From NCBI GenBank assembly GCA_029891385.1, contig CM057234.1:27700350-27764349 (forward strand): a DNA stretch of 64,000 bases. Direction: 5' to 3'. Source of the stretch: Erythroxylum novogranatense. Its lineage: Eukaryota; Streptophyta; Magnoliopsida; Malpighiales; Erythroxylaceae. This document shows, one piece after another, positions 13,352-24,516 of this stretch (position 1 is its first letter; every line of letters begins with the position of its first letter). The notes beneath the pieces are model-generated. The model saw only the letters and a program-made list of their open reading frames with translations, ran no database searches and was not told the origin of the DNA. A program made the position numbers and the translations under genes.

Positions 13352-13654
13352 TTACGAATCCAACGTCGTAAGAATCAACTCAATCGGATGTCGGACGGAA
13401 AAGATATGAGCAAAACAGTGAACAAAGGTCGGATTGGAGGAGGAAGCAAGAAAACTAAAGGAGCAAAACGACGTTGTATTAGGGCGAGGATAGGGCGCGG
13501 TCGCTACGGCGACGCGTCGCCCTAGTGACGCGAGCCGAACGCCCCCCGTTGCTACGGCGATGCGTTGCCCTAGCGACGCGAGCCAAACGCCCGCCATCGC
13601 TACGGCGACGCGTCGCCCTAGCGACGGGGGTACTTCATTTTCCTTTTTTTTCAC
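13352..13654 (-). CDS. Hypothetical 100-aa ORF spanning the LTR-B minisatellite (doubtful)
   Basis: The minus-strand frame from an ATG encodes a lysine-rich start, three 16-residue repeats (SLGRRVAVAMAGVWLA, SLGQRIAVATGGVRLA, SLGRRVAVATAP), then a tail containing FSVRHPIELI. A frame in LTR-A (46,234-46,449, plus strand) has the same order: SLGRR repeats, then FSVRHPIDLI, then a stop. Two readings are possible: a small LTR-encoded peptide, or conserved DNA that happens to be open because 48 is a multiple of three. The differences I can see between families (GTC/CTC, GTA/CTA) change amino acids and do not look like protein-level constraint. I lean to DNA conservation. Confidence 0.2.
   Translation of the reverse strand: MKKKENEVPPSLGRRVAVAMAGVWLASLGQRIAVATGGVRLASLGRRVAVATAPYPRPNTTSFCSFSFLASSSNPTFVHCFAHIFSVRHPIELILTTLDS
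13494..13631 (-). repeat. 48-bp GC-rich hairpin minisatellite in LTR-B (3 units)
   Basis: Unit starts are at 13,503, 13,551 and 13,599, an exact 48-bp period. Each unit holds an inverted repeat of 11-bp arms around CGCG (arms CGCTACGGCGA and TCGCCCTAGCG, one mismatch). The surroundings are AT-rich. The minus strand is open through all units and encodes a 16-residue repeat with the core SLGRRVAVA. The same 48-bp period and core occur in LTR-A at 46,213-46,345. Confidence 0.9.
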
Positions 13655-14411
13655 TTAAAATCCAAAACTTCCGAAATTCATAACTCTTAATCCCGAACTC
13701 CAATTTTGACAAACTTAGTCTCTATAGAAAGCTTGAGGGAAGCTCTAGATCTTTCACGAAGGACATAAAACTCAATTCGACTCCTACGGAAGTCCATTTT
13801 TCGGTCAAAGATACTATCCTCTATACAAACTTGTAAAAATCATAACTTATTATTCCGAGATCGAAAAATTGCATACTTTATATTGAAATAAAGATCAAAA
13901 CAAACCCTTCAATTTTCATGAAGAACATCAAAACTCAATTAACCTCTAACTAGGTTAATTTCTCAGTCAAAGTCATACTTAAAGTCAAAAGTCAATCCTA
14001 ACACACATAAACTTTGACTGATCATAACTTTTACTCGCGATATCGAAAAATTGCAAACTTTATGGCTACAGAAAGCTCTTAACATAATCTACAAGTTTCA
14101 TGTAGATCATTTTATCAAAATTTGCCTCAAACAAAAGTCAACTCTCAAAGTCAAACATTCTCTCTCCAAAAAGTCAAACTTTCTAAATCCTTTAAATTTT
14201 CACACTTTTTCTTTTTAATTCATGCTATTTAACTTCATTTCAATCAACTCATCCACTTTCCTCTCATAATCCATAAAAATTCATTCAAATATCAAATTCC
14301 TCTAACCAAAACAATTCTTTTCTCCTACATTTTTCTTAAATTCATCACATTTCCTTAAATCCATCCTCATTCTCACCAATTCTTTCTCACTTAAATTCAT
14401 TGTAATATTTC

Positions 14412-14772
14412 TATTGGGACTCGATCTGGAAACCGGATCCCAACCGAAAAACAAAGAACGAAGAAAACGGAATCGAATGGAAACGGAAATGTCGCATCGA
14501 AATTTTCGAATCGGAAACAAAGCAATATATGACGCGAAACGAAAAACGAAACAGAACCGAATCGCATCATACGGAATGTAATAAAACGAAGCGGAACGAA
14601 ATGCAAATCGGATCACAAAGCGAATTGAATCAAATCAAACCAAAAGTAGCGAAGCGGATCGAATACAAATCGCAAGCAGAAACAAATGCCGACATTCGAA
14701 AGCGCAAATCTTAGGAAATTAAAAGTTGCGTTGGAACCTTAGACTAAGCCGAACCGAAATCCGGTAAAAATT
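14412..14772 (-). repeat. Extra copy of the LTR-B terminal ~360 bp (array, unit 2)
   Basis: Same arrangement as 9,084-9,453, one 5.32-kb unit further on, again preceded by an LTR missing its last ~30 bp. Confidence 0.75.
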
Positions 14773-15193
14773 TTCTTTTTAAACAAAGATCATCAAGTAC
14801 TTTCTTACTAATTTCCTTCCAAAACTCATAATCAATCACTTTCTCTTATCAATTTCCTCATCATGCATATTCTCAATCTTTTCACAATTTTCACTTCCTT
14901 AAATCACATACCACTCCTATCATATCAAAATGCTATATTCATAATTTACTTTTTCTACACCTATGGACACAAGTTAATGGTTCATGTAAATTTCTCCCAA
15001 TTCATCACGAAATTCAAATCTTAAGTTCCACAAACACATATTTCTAATCAATCGTATTCTTAACACCCAAATCACATAATCACACAGATTCATGAAAATA
15101 TCATTCGCATCAAAATCACATTCACTATATAACCTTACATACTCTTCCAATTTCTTACGCATACACATACGCCCAAGGAAGATCATATTACTG
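14773..15193 (-). other. LTR-B element leader sequence (unit 2)
   Basis: Near-identical to 9,454-9,867. Non-coding as far as can be seen. Confidence 0.6.
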
Positions 15194-15206
15194 GGCTCTG
15201 ATACCA
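15194..15206 (-). other. Primer binding site, tRNA-iMet type (LTR-B array, unit 2)
   Basis: The minus strand reads TGGTATCAGAGCC, four bases from the LTR end at 15,211. Confidence 0.85.
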
Positions 15207-15210
15207 TCTA

Positions 15211-15558
15211 TGTTGGGACTCGATTCAGAAATCGGATCCCAACCGGAAAACAAAGAACGAAGAAAACGGAATCGAATGGAAACGGAAATGTCGCATCGAA
15301 ATTTTCGAATCGAAAACAAAGCAATAGATGACACGAAACGAAAAACGAAACGGAACCGAATCGCATCATACGGAAACAGAATAAAATGAAAGCGGAACGA
15401 AATGCAAATCGGATCACAAAGCGAATTGAATCAAATCAAACCAAAAGTAGCGAAGCGGATCGAATACAAATCGCAAGCAGAAACAAATGCCGACATCCGA
15501 AAGCGCAAATCTTAGGAAATGAAAAGTTACGTTGGAACCTTAGACTAAGCCGAACCGA
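15211..15558 (-). repeat. LTR-B, truncated array copy 3
   Basis: Only the last ~350 bp of an LTR-B remain, from TGTTGGGACTCG to CCGAACCGAAA. They then join directly to Athila-like coding sequence. No TSD partner for the left edge is found here, so a deletion removed the rest of this LTR and adjacent host sequence. Confidence 0.8.
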
Positions 15559-16173
15559 AAGCGCAAATCCCTATGCTTTCTCTTATTTGTACATAGGTAT
15601 TTCAAGAAATTAGCACACTTAGGCATCTTTTTAATCAATTCAAGCAATGACAAATTCACCTCAAGTTTTTTAAACATTTTAAACAATTCCTTATCATCTT
15701 TCTTGTCAACATTTTTTTTACTAACCAAGTAAGAATTTAGAAAAGGCAAGTCATGAATGCTTATCTCATCACCTTTGGAGTCGGAAGGTGATCCTTCCTC
15801 CATTGGTCTCTTCATCATAGTTGCTACGTCTTCATCATTTTGCACCACTAGTTGTTTTCTAGACTTCTCTATGAGTTTCTTTTCTTGTAGGCTTTCAGAT
15901 TGAATAGAAGCTTTCTTCTCAGCTTGGGAGGCTTCTTTATTAGTGTTAGCAGGAGGAGCCTCAACTTCTATTTCCTTATTAACTGGTTCTTCATCCTCTT
16001 CGTTTTTTTTGAATTTCACATTCTTAGTACCAATTTTCTTACCACTTCTCAATGTGATTGCAATCAAAGATTTAGGATTTATCATTGTGTTAGAGGGTAT
16101 AACCACTAATTTTTGCTTATTGTTCACTCAAGTGGTTAGAGATTTGAGTAAAAAAAGTGTTCAACTTCTCATA
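15559..16173 (-). pseudogene. Athila/Tat-like gag-protease linker region (fragment)
   Basis: The minus frame contains the family signature AITLRSGK, then a long glutamate/lysine-rich linker, then FKKLEVNLSLLELIKKMPKC and FLKYLCTNKRK. In Athila this is the end of gag leading to the protease. The next expected part, the aspartic protease domain, is missing: the frame ends in LTR-B at 15,558, and the host picks up beyond the array at 5,287 in post-protease sequence. Upstream it continues from 36,582 across the nested stack (TSD CTTAG). An in-frame stop follows the segment with NTFFTQISNHL. Confidence 0.85.
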
Positions 16174-16399
16174 CTTAGTGTAACACCCCACTCCCGTATG
16201 ACTTGAACCCGACATCGATGGTGATATCTGAGTCCGTGCCCTGCGAGGGTGGCGTGCTACATCACTCAGTCAAAACTCAATATAATTTTTTTCTTGAAAA
16301 CATAAACTGTTGGGTCTGTGTTTTGCGTACTGGGGCGAACTGGGCCCCGCATACCCAAGTTTGCACGCAACCACAACCTTAATCAGTATTGTCCTCTTT

Positions 16400-16472
16400 G
16401 GTACTCGAACTCGAGACTCAAGGTTTTGTTGCATTTATATGCACGCCTCTTACCATTGAGCTAATCGCATTA
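16400..16472 (-). other. tRNA-derived (SINE-like) sequence in the end of LTR-B
   Basis: The minus strand reads GATTAGCTCAATGGTAAGAG (polymerase III A-box-like), then an arm with TGCAT...ATGCA, then GAGTTCGAGTACC (B-box-like). Box order and spacing fit a tRNA-related promoter with an enlarged variable region. About 90 further bases to 16,310 could be a SINE body. There is no clear A-tail or own TSD, so it may be a captured or recombined fragment and not a fresh insertion. It is not a functional tRNA gene: the acceptor stem and CCA-side pairing are not seen. Confidence 0.45.
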
Positions 16473-16796
16473 TCAAATCAGAAAACGGATCAAAACAAAC
16501 GAAAGCAAATCGAAATACGAATTTCTGACATCCGAAGCATGAATCTTAGAAAAGCGATCGCGTTGGATACCTTAAGACATCCTAAATCCGGTATAAATTT
16601 TTTTCTTTCTTTTTCGTTTTACTCAATCTCATACTAAGCAATATTCTTTTTCAATCTCAATCAAAAACTCAAATCATAATATTCGTCTTATACAATTATA
16701 CAATTCCCATATATTCATGTTATTTCTATCAACATTTCGGCAACATAACGACTGCATTTTAACTAACCCAAACCTGCAAAGTGTTTAAAACACACT

Positions 16797-19003
16797 TGTT
16801 GGGCCCAGGTCCCGGATCTCCATTCCCGAGGTGGCCCCTCGGGCTACGCCGGCGCCGGGCGCCCAAATACCTTCGGACCCGATCCCAACATCCACACATA
16901 TATACAATTTGATTTACACATACATATACTCATACATACATTCTACACATGCATCCCATCTATGAACTAAACACCCAAAAAACTAAGGGGTTTCATGCCA
17001 TTACAAATTCAAAGAAAGTCAACAAGTATTCTCAGATGCAGCATAATACGAAATAAAATTTAAAATCCAAAATACATAAGTATGCTCCATGATGATATGC
17101 TGGCGGGCTAACCAAAGTACTAACTTAATACAAGGCTCCTAACTAGCTTGAAGTTTTCGATGCCCTGCAAGGTCGACAATCGTCTCGATCTGCACCTGAG
17201 GAGGGGAGAGTAATGGGGTGAGTCATGTCAGCTCGATGGCATATCGCTTATAGCCATTGGCAACGAGCCATACAATCAAGCAATATGCATATACATATAG
17301 CAAGTCATCAATCTATCACATTTCAATCATCACAAAATAGTTCATATGAGTGTACATTAGAACACTTTAACATGTGTCATGCTCATCAATTCAACCATGT
17401 ATGCACAAATAATTGGCTCGAGAGTTTCGTAAAACGATCCGCATAAACCGAAGTTAAATCCGTAAACTATCCGAGTCTGATTTCTCAAGAATCTCGTGGC
17501 CTCAAGCGGGCAGTTGGGAGAAGGCTTTATGTCAACATGCACGTGACTCCATCTGTAACTCTCTTACCCAAACAAACACATAATCCATTCGTTTCATGCT
17601 CAAAGCATCTTAGCAAAGCTTTCGAAATTCTCATTCTTTTCATATATGCAAAATGCCATAAGGCCTATCAAGCCATGCATAATCATAGTCTAAATGCAAA
17701 ATTCAATATTTCTCATGTAATTCAATACAAGCAAGGTCACATAATGCAAGCAAGCATATATAAGGCAATTTGCCCATACACAAAATAACCATAAACATAT
17801 TACCCACCTAATATCGCTCGAGTATCCGACTCACTGGTGTCCTTCCTCTTGCGATTGGGTCAAATCAGCTTGGTTTCCTATAATAAACCAAGTTCTCATT
17901 CATTCAATATCTAGAAGAAATATTCCATAAAGCTTGACAAACAAAAGTAAAGCATTAAAAGTCTCCATCCGACTTCCATCTAAATTCCGAACCTTTATAA
18001 GCTAATTCCGAACTTCCCTTCTTCATAAACCTTGTAGCCCTTTATCTCTAGTTGACAAAGAATCTGAAATCACCTCAATAGGATATCTACACCAAAAGAT
18101 ATGCCCAAAATACTAAAAATCATCTTTGCTGAAACAGGGGCTCGCAGTGACGAAGCCCCGCTCGTCGCGGCAAACGGCTGTGCTCGCCGCAGTGTGCACG
18201 CAAGCGTGCACCGCGACGAACACTTCTTCACATGTTGCGGCGAATACCTCTTCGCACGTCGCGACGTCGCCCCTCTCGCTCTTCGTGGTGAATAAACATT
18301 AATTTGTCGCGACGTTGCTTCCCTTTCTCGCACGCCGCGGCGTGTTCATACGCACGTCGCGACGTGCGGGTCTAGAGAGCAACTTCGAAACCCGATTTCC
18401 AGCATTTTCCAACTTCAATCTTTTCCCAAACTCAGATGCAACACATCTGAACCTTAGATCAAGACTTATACTACATTTCTAACCCATTAACAACTCAAAA
18501 TCAGTCATAAACACATCAACCCAAGAGATCTAACCATTTCTGCTTTACAAACCCTAAAACCACCGATTCTGTCACATTTAACATTCTCTAGGTTTAAATA
18601 TACTCATAACAAGATTAAACAAAGCACAACTTACCCGGAAATGGTTTCAAACTGTCGAAAATCCTCAATGATCAAAATCTCTCTTCTCTTCTCTTTCTCC
18701 TCCACCAACGGCTTCTCCTTCTTTTCTTCTTCTCTTGTCCTTTCTTTCAAATTTCTTCTAAGTCTTTTAAGTCTCAAGGGAAGGAAAAGACCAAACCACC
18801 CCTTCTTGACAAGCTCATATCACTCCACCTCAAGCAATCTTCCCAAAATGCCCTCAAACATATTTACCCTATAATTCTCATCAAAACCACATTAAACTCG
18901 ATTATCCACTAATACTCCAAAATAAATCAAAATAAGGCATAAACACATAATTACCACAATTCATGCTTAATGACATCATAAAAAAAAAATTCAGGGTCTA
19001 ACA
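16797..19003 (-). repeat. 3' LTR of Tekay element (LTR-C)
   Basis: A 2,207-bp LTR with TGTTGGGCCC and GGGTCTAACA ends. It includes a GC-rich palindrome cluster (18,126-18,370) and a donor-like GTGGGTA (minus, 17,801-17,807). Confidence 0.95.
18126..18370. repeat. GC-rich palindrome cluster in LTR-C (3' copy)
   Basis: A roughly 245-bp CpG-dense block lies in AT-rich LTR. It contains perfect palindromes GCACGTCGCGACGTGC (18,352-18,367) and CACGCCGCGGCGTG (18,331-18,344), plus several imperfect relatives built on TCGCGA and CCGCGG cores. Confidence 0.85.
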
Positions 19004-19563
19004 TTTCTCCCCCTTTTAAAAGAAATTTCGTCCTCTAAATTATTACCTGAACCATCAAAGAGGTGCGGATACTTCTCCCGCATGGCTTCCAATGGCTCCC
19101 ATGTAGCCTCCTCTACTGAATGGTTCCTCCACAGGACTTTGACTAACTGAATTGTCTTGTTCCTGAGAACCTTTTCCTTGGTATCCAAAATCTCCACTGG
19201 TTTCTCCTCATAACTCAGATCATCCCTCAGTTGAACCTCACTAGTCTGAATGATATGAGAAGGATCCGATCTATACCTCCTCAACATGGACACATGGAAG
19301 ACATCATGAATCTGCGACAATTCCGGAGGTAATGCCAACCTGTAGGCGAGTGATCCAATCCTCTCAAGGATCTCATAAGGACCCACATACCTCGGACTCA
19401 ACTTGCCCTTTTTGCCGAACCTCATCACTCCCTTCCAAGGAGATGTCTTAAGGAACACTTTTTCACCGACTTCATACTCCATCTCCTTTCGGTGCGCATC
19501 AACGTAGCTCTTCATCCTATCCTCAGTCCGCTTTGTCGCCGCTAACCAGATTGATTTTCTCAA
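18991..19563 (-). pseudogene. Tekay pol: integrase C-terminus and chromodomain
   Basis: The frame is open for 190 codons. Residues ~30-75 hold the integrase C-terminal module with the GPY motif (RYVGPYEILERIGSLAYRL), then HDVFHVSMLRRY. Residues ~120-175 form a chromodomain-like fold: VEILDTKEKVLRNK, then VKVLWRNHSVEEATWEP. Chromodomains of this class are thought to steer integration to particular chromatin. The frame reads through the PPT into the LTR and its stop codon lies ~10 nt inside the 3' LTR. The upstream junction with the integrase core needs a frameshift near 19,560. Confidence 0.9.
19005..19018 (-). other. Polypurine tract (Tekay)
   Basis: The minus strand reads TTAAAAGGGGGAGAAA directly before the 3' LTR start (TGTTAGACCC). 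This is the plus-strand primer for reverse transcription. It lies inside the last codons of the pol frame. Confidence 0.85.
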
Positions 19564-20364
19564 CTGTCATCTGAATCAATTCTGGTCCTTCCAATTGCCT
19601 CTCTCCTTCTTCATCCCAACAAATCGGAGTCCTACACCTCCTGCCATACAAAGCCTCATATGGAGCCATCTGAATGCTCAAATGGTACGAATTGTTATAA
19701 GCAAATTTGACTAATGGCAAATGCTCATCCCATGCTCCTCAAAAATCCATCACACAAGCCCGAAGCATCCCCTCAAGAGTTCGAATGGTCCTCTCAGATT
19801 GACCATTCGTCTGAGAGTGAAAAGCCGTACTAAAATTCAGCTTCGTCCCCAAAGCTTCCTGCAAACTGCCCCAAAATCTCGAAGTAAACCGAGGGTCTCT
19901 ATTAGAAATAATCGAATCCGGAATTCCATGCAATCTCACTATCTCATCGATATACTTCTTTGCTAATACATGCAAAGAATCAGTCTGCTTGATCGCCAAA
20001 AAGTGAGTTGACTTGGTCAATCGATCCACAATAACCCAGATTGCATCATGCCTCCTACTAGTCTTAGGCAAACCCATTAGAAAATCCATAGTCACCCTCT
20101 GCCACTTCCATTTCGGGATGGACAATGGCCTCAACTTGCCCGAAGGTGCCTAGTGTTCAGCTTTGACTTGCTGACACACTAGACACTTATTGACATACTC
20201 TGCTATATCTCTCTTCATGCCTTTTCACCAAAAATGCTCTCTCAAATCTCGATACATCCTGGTACTACCTGGATGCATGGCATAAGGCGCATTGTGTGCC
20301 TCATCCATAATCTTATCCTTAATCTCTTGTACATCTGGGATACACAACCTGTTCCCCACTGTGA
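19560..20364 (-). pseudogene. Tekay pol: integrase zinc-binding and catalytic core
   Basis: The zinc-binding part is seen around HFWWKGM and CLVCQQVKAEH. The DDE core includes [10 protein letters not shown] (first Asp), [13 protein letters not shown] (second Asp) and [13 protein letters not shown] (Glu), spread over 20,134-19,739. A stop follows ACVMDF. The frame resumes as LPLVKFAYNNSYH and ALYGRRCRTPICW (19,720-19,523). All three catalytic acidic residues are retained, but stops and shifts make it non-functional. Its upstream edge (20,364) is the solo LTR-B insertion with TSD TAAGC. The linker to RNase H is on the other side at 24,517. Confidence 0.9.
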
Positions 20365-20369
20365 TAAGC

Positions 20370-23300
20370 TATTGGGACCCGATCCGGGAATCGGATCCTG
20401 ACCGAAAAAGCAGAACGAAAAACAACAAGAACGATTGGATAACGTGAAACGAAAGCGGAAGCAAATCGAAAAGCGAAGCAAACAGAATGGACGAAAATAC
20501 GAATCGGATCTAATAGCGAAACAAAGCGGGGCAAAACACAAAACGAATAGAAATCGTATTATCGAATAGCCGAAATACGAAACAATTACGGATCGAATAC
20601 GAATCGAAAATGATACAAACTGGATCGAACCCAAGCAAACAAATCCGACATCCGAGAACAAAGAACAGAGAAAAGCATCGCGTTGGAATTCCTAGACTAT
20701 CCATATCCGAAATTCGGTATAATTTTTTTTCTTTTCTTATTCATTCTTTCTTATACCAATCACATCCATATCATTTCCCATAGGAAATTCATTCTTATAC
20801 CCAAAACTCAACATTCATACATAATCTTATATATATCCATATAAATCTCAAACTTACATTTTTATCCCAAATTTTATCAAAAATTCGGCAGCATAACGGC
20901 TGCATTTATTCTAACCCACACCTGCAAAGTATCGAAAAAATACACTTCTAAATCCCCAACCAATCACACAATCAATCAAAATCTACCGGGCCCTCCGTCT
21001 GGGATCTCAGCAAATAAACACACTCCTATATCTAAACCACTTCAAAACATTAATCATGTCCAATTCCAATACACATTTCAATCTTAAATTCCATACACAA
21101 ATTCCTAAATCAAAATCATTATCATACACAATTTCATATACAAATTCAAGACCATTCACAATACCCAACTCTATATGCAAGTACACTTTCCCAAACTTAT
21201 CTAAAGCCATATACATATCCATACTAAAATCCAAACTTATACAAATATCGAAATTGACGTCTTGACCATCTTTCATCCGATCTCTTGCTCGAATACCTGG
21301 AGATGGGGATGAAAGGGGGGGTGAGCTCGAAAGCTCGTGGATAACACATTTATAAATTGACAAATAAGCGAAAATCAATTTTTTGTTTTTTTTTCATAAA
21401 CTTTTTGCCAAAGGGCTTATTTTTCAAACTTTATAACTTTTCAAAACGGTTTCCTCAAACCTTTCAATTTTTCAAACTTTTCATAACAAAAGTCACCCTT
21501 TTTCCTTTCTCAATTTTTTAAAAACATGAATGCAGCACATAGAAACAAATCAAAACACGTAACATATCAGAATGGCCTGGTTCGGTCCGAATCAGAACGT
21601 ACTGCACATTCCCGTTTAGCGGTCATGTGCAGCCATGAACAGAACGTACTACACTTTTCCGTATTGCAGTCCAGTGTAGCCGTGAAGGGAGTCCAAAATC
21701 GGAGCTCCGTGCCACTAGCGGGCAGCCTGGAGAAGGCTATAATGAATAGAGACAGTGCACTGACTCACAAGGGACCTACCAAACCCACATAACACATATC
21801 AAAAATGAAAGGTCGGATTGCCCGAAGGCACTTTTCGAAAATCTTACTTTTTAACATTTGCTATAGTACAATCACATGTCGCATCAAATCATATAACAAA
21901 TCATATACGATCTAACTCATGAATTACATCACACAGCAATCAAAATCACAATAATGTATGCAACTATTTCTTTCAATTACAAATTCAACCGTTTTCAATT
22001 TCACTTTTCACATCGTTCATATAAAGCAAACTGCATTTTCGTAACATTTATTTCGAAAACCAATTTTTTCAAACATTTTCATAAACCATAACTTTTTTTT
22101 AAAGCATTTTTCAATCTCACATGCTTATGCTTAAAATTCAATAAATAAACATACTACCCACCTCAAATCGATGCGAGAAACTTGTTCCAAGCTTTAATTT
22201 GGTCATTTCTCCTTTCTTTCTTCCAATTTAACATTCCCTAAAGCAATTTCATCAAAATTCAACCTCATAAATAACTTAATCCTTAAAATTGATATCATAA
22301 TTCATCAATTCATACTAATTCCAAGATATTTAAATCATCAATTTCTGAATTCCCCAAATTCCCAATTTGACCTAAACCGAATTATTCAAATTCAATACCA
22401 TAAATCACAATTTCTTCAAAATTATTATCATATTTCACAAACTCATCATATTTCAAGCCATTTAACAATTTCAAAAAATCCCCAATTTCTACAATTGGCC
22501 TAAACCCCCAATTTACCATTTTTTAAATTAAACCTCACTTAAGGCATAAACATCAAAATTGACTTAAGAAATCTCAAATTCATCATTAATCCAGGCTATC
22601 TAAAGCATCAATTTACAAAAACCCCAATTCACAAATTTGGGCATAACCTCCAATTCACAATTAATCCAAAATTAAACATAATCATAACCTATTCTCTTCA
22701 ATTAACCTTAGGAAAACTCAATCCATAACCATCTTAAGCTAAACCAACCAACAAACTCATAAAAAATTCAAAACTTGAAACTTTCTCTCACTTACCATTT
22801 TCTCCACCATTTTCGTTATTTTCAAGCTCCAAGGCAAGCTTTCATCTTCTTCTATCTCTTTCCTCTTGAAATAAACAAAATCTGGCTGGAAACCCATGAA
22901 AAAAAAAACGAAACTTGCATCACTCTTCTTCTTCTTCTCCTCATCTCCACCGTCGCACCTCTCCTTCTTCTCTCTTCTTTATCTTTTCTTTCTTTTATTT
23001 TGTCTCATTTTTGGTGAGTTTCAGGTGTATAAAACGACAACTCTAAGTGTTCTCTGCCATGTCACTTAAATGAGGGGTAATTGACCAAGTTGCCCCTCCT
23101 TTTAAGTGAAATCCCAAAATACCCCTGCACAGGATTTTCAAAATCTGATAGCTTGCGTCCTGTTTTCAAGCATCTAACCAAATAATTTGGACAAACTTTC
23201 TTCTTAAAAATTGTTCGTTTAGATCATACGAATCTAACGCCATCGACCGCGCTCAATTCGGATCAGAAACGAAAAATTTATAGCCAAAATACTATCGGAC

Positions 23301-24511
23301 CTTCACAAAATCCGAGACTGAATATTAACATAACTTCAGTCCAGAAATTGACAATCTTAGGGATGAAATTAAATTTCGATCCCTTCACATGATTTGTATC
23401 CCCATATCTTAATTTTATTTGGCTTCAAGAATCAACTCAATCGGAGTTGTACAGCTCCCGAATTTCGCAAAATACCAAACCATGTTCAGAAAATTACCCA
23501 ACTTATAACCTATAACCAAATCTCTCACTTAGGTTCAATCAATCTCTTTCCATTTAATCTCCTAAAAATCATAATTATTCAAGAAAATGAAATTAATTGT
23601 CTTAGGAATCCAACACTTCGAGAATCAAATCAATCGGATGTCGAACAAAGGAATTATAAGCAAAAGATTACAAAAGGGATCGAATTAAAAACAAAGTAAT
23701 GAAACTTCAAAATCGAACTTTTCAAAAATCATATCTCTCGATACCGAACTCAAAATTTGACAAATTTTGTGTCAATAAAAAGATCAAAGGAAGCTCTACA
23801 ACTTCCCTGAAGTACTCAAAATCAAATTAGGTCTCAAAAGAGGTCAAAAACTCAATCAAAGATTCTGTCCAAAACAGCTTTTCCTAAACAACTTCCAATT
23901 TTTAATCGCTCATAACTCCTAGCCCTGATATCGAAAAATTGCAAACTTTATATCAATGGAAAGATAAAAACATCATCTAAAACTTTCATGAAGACCACTT
24001 ATTCTAATTGAAACTAAATCTGTATGACGAGTGGCCTCGAAGCATAGAACACACAAATCTATACTTAATATCATTATCAAAACAAAGCATATCTTCAAAA
24101 AATCATATCTCTCAATCCCGACATCAAAAAATAGCAAACTTTATATCCACAAAAAGCTCTCGACAGAGGCTACAATTTTCATGTTGATCATTTTCTCAAA
24201 TTTTGCCTAAATCAAAAAGTCAACTTTCAAGTCAAACTTTCTATCTCCAAAAGTCAACTTTCTTAATTTTTCAAATTCTCTCACTTTTCTCTTTATTTCT
24301 TGATTTTCTACTAACTTTTCAATCAATTCATTCGTTTAAACTTTCATAACCCATACAAATCTCCACAATTATCAAATACATTGAAAACTCATAATTCTTT
24401 TATCAAAATTTCCTTAAAGCATAATTTCATCTATAACATAATACTTAAACAAAACACTCATTCAATTTCATTTACTATTTCTAAATTCCAATTAAAGATC
24501 GGGGTCCAACA
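20370..24511 (-). mobile_element. Solo LTR-B inside Tekay pol, TSD TAAGC (innermost layer)
   Basis: A 4.1-kb LTR with TSD TAAGC at 20,365-20,369 and 24,512-24,516. The left end is TATTGGGACCCG, a one-base change from TGTTGGG; the right end is GGGGTCCAACA. It contains degenerate repeats beginning near 23,728, 23,909 and 24,099, the shared CAATCGGATGTCG motif near 23,630, and a donor-like GTGGGTA (minus, 22,155-22,161). It lacks the 48-bp GC minisatellite found in array copy 2. No coding sequence. Confidence 0.95.
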
Positions 24512-24516
24512 TAAGC

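Larger units (their letters stand above)
9885..14411 (-). repeat. LTR-B, array copy 2 (most complete of the array)
   Basis: This 4.5-kb LTR contains the GC-rich 48-bp minisatellite (13,494-13,631). It also holds three roughly 160-185-bp degenerate repeats at 13,675-14,200 and a donor-like GTGGGTA (minus, 11,671-11,677). Away from the 0.8-kb block it is nearly identical to copy 1, so the duplication is young relative to the other LTR-B copies in the window. Confidence 0.85.
5293..15558 (-). mobile_element. Tandem LTR-B array: LTR - leader - LTR - leader - truncated LTR
   Basis: In minus orientation this is a truncated LTR (15,558-15,211), PBS, about 430 bp of leader, a 360-bp repeat of the LTR end, then a whole LTR (14,411-9,885). 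PBS, leader and LTR-end repeat follow again, then a last LTR (9,083-5,293). The repeated unit is about 5.32 kb: the junctions at 9,084 and 14,412 are the same, and the LTR starts at 9,885 and 15,211 are 5,326 bp apart. Unequal recombination between LTRs is the usual source of such arrays. No gag or pol is present. The left edge is a clean LTR end (TGTTGGGACTCG at 5,293). The right edge stops in mid-LTR without a matching TSD, so that end was deleted. Confidence 0.85.

Noticed and set aside
18070..18333. Arg/Ala-rich frames in LTR-C, also at 29,340-29,603
   Set aside because: Also an artefact of the GC palindromes; the two LTR copies differ without any sign of protein constraint.
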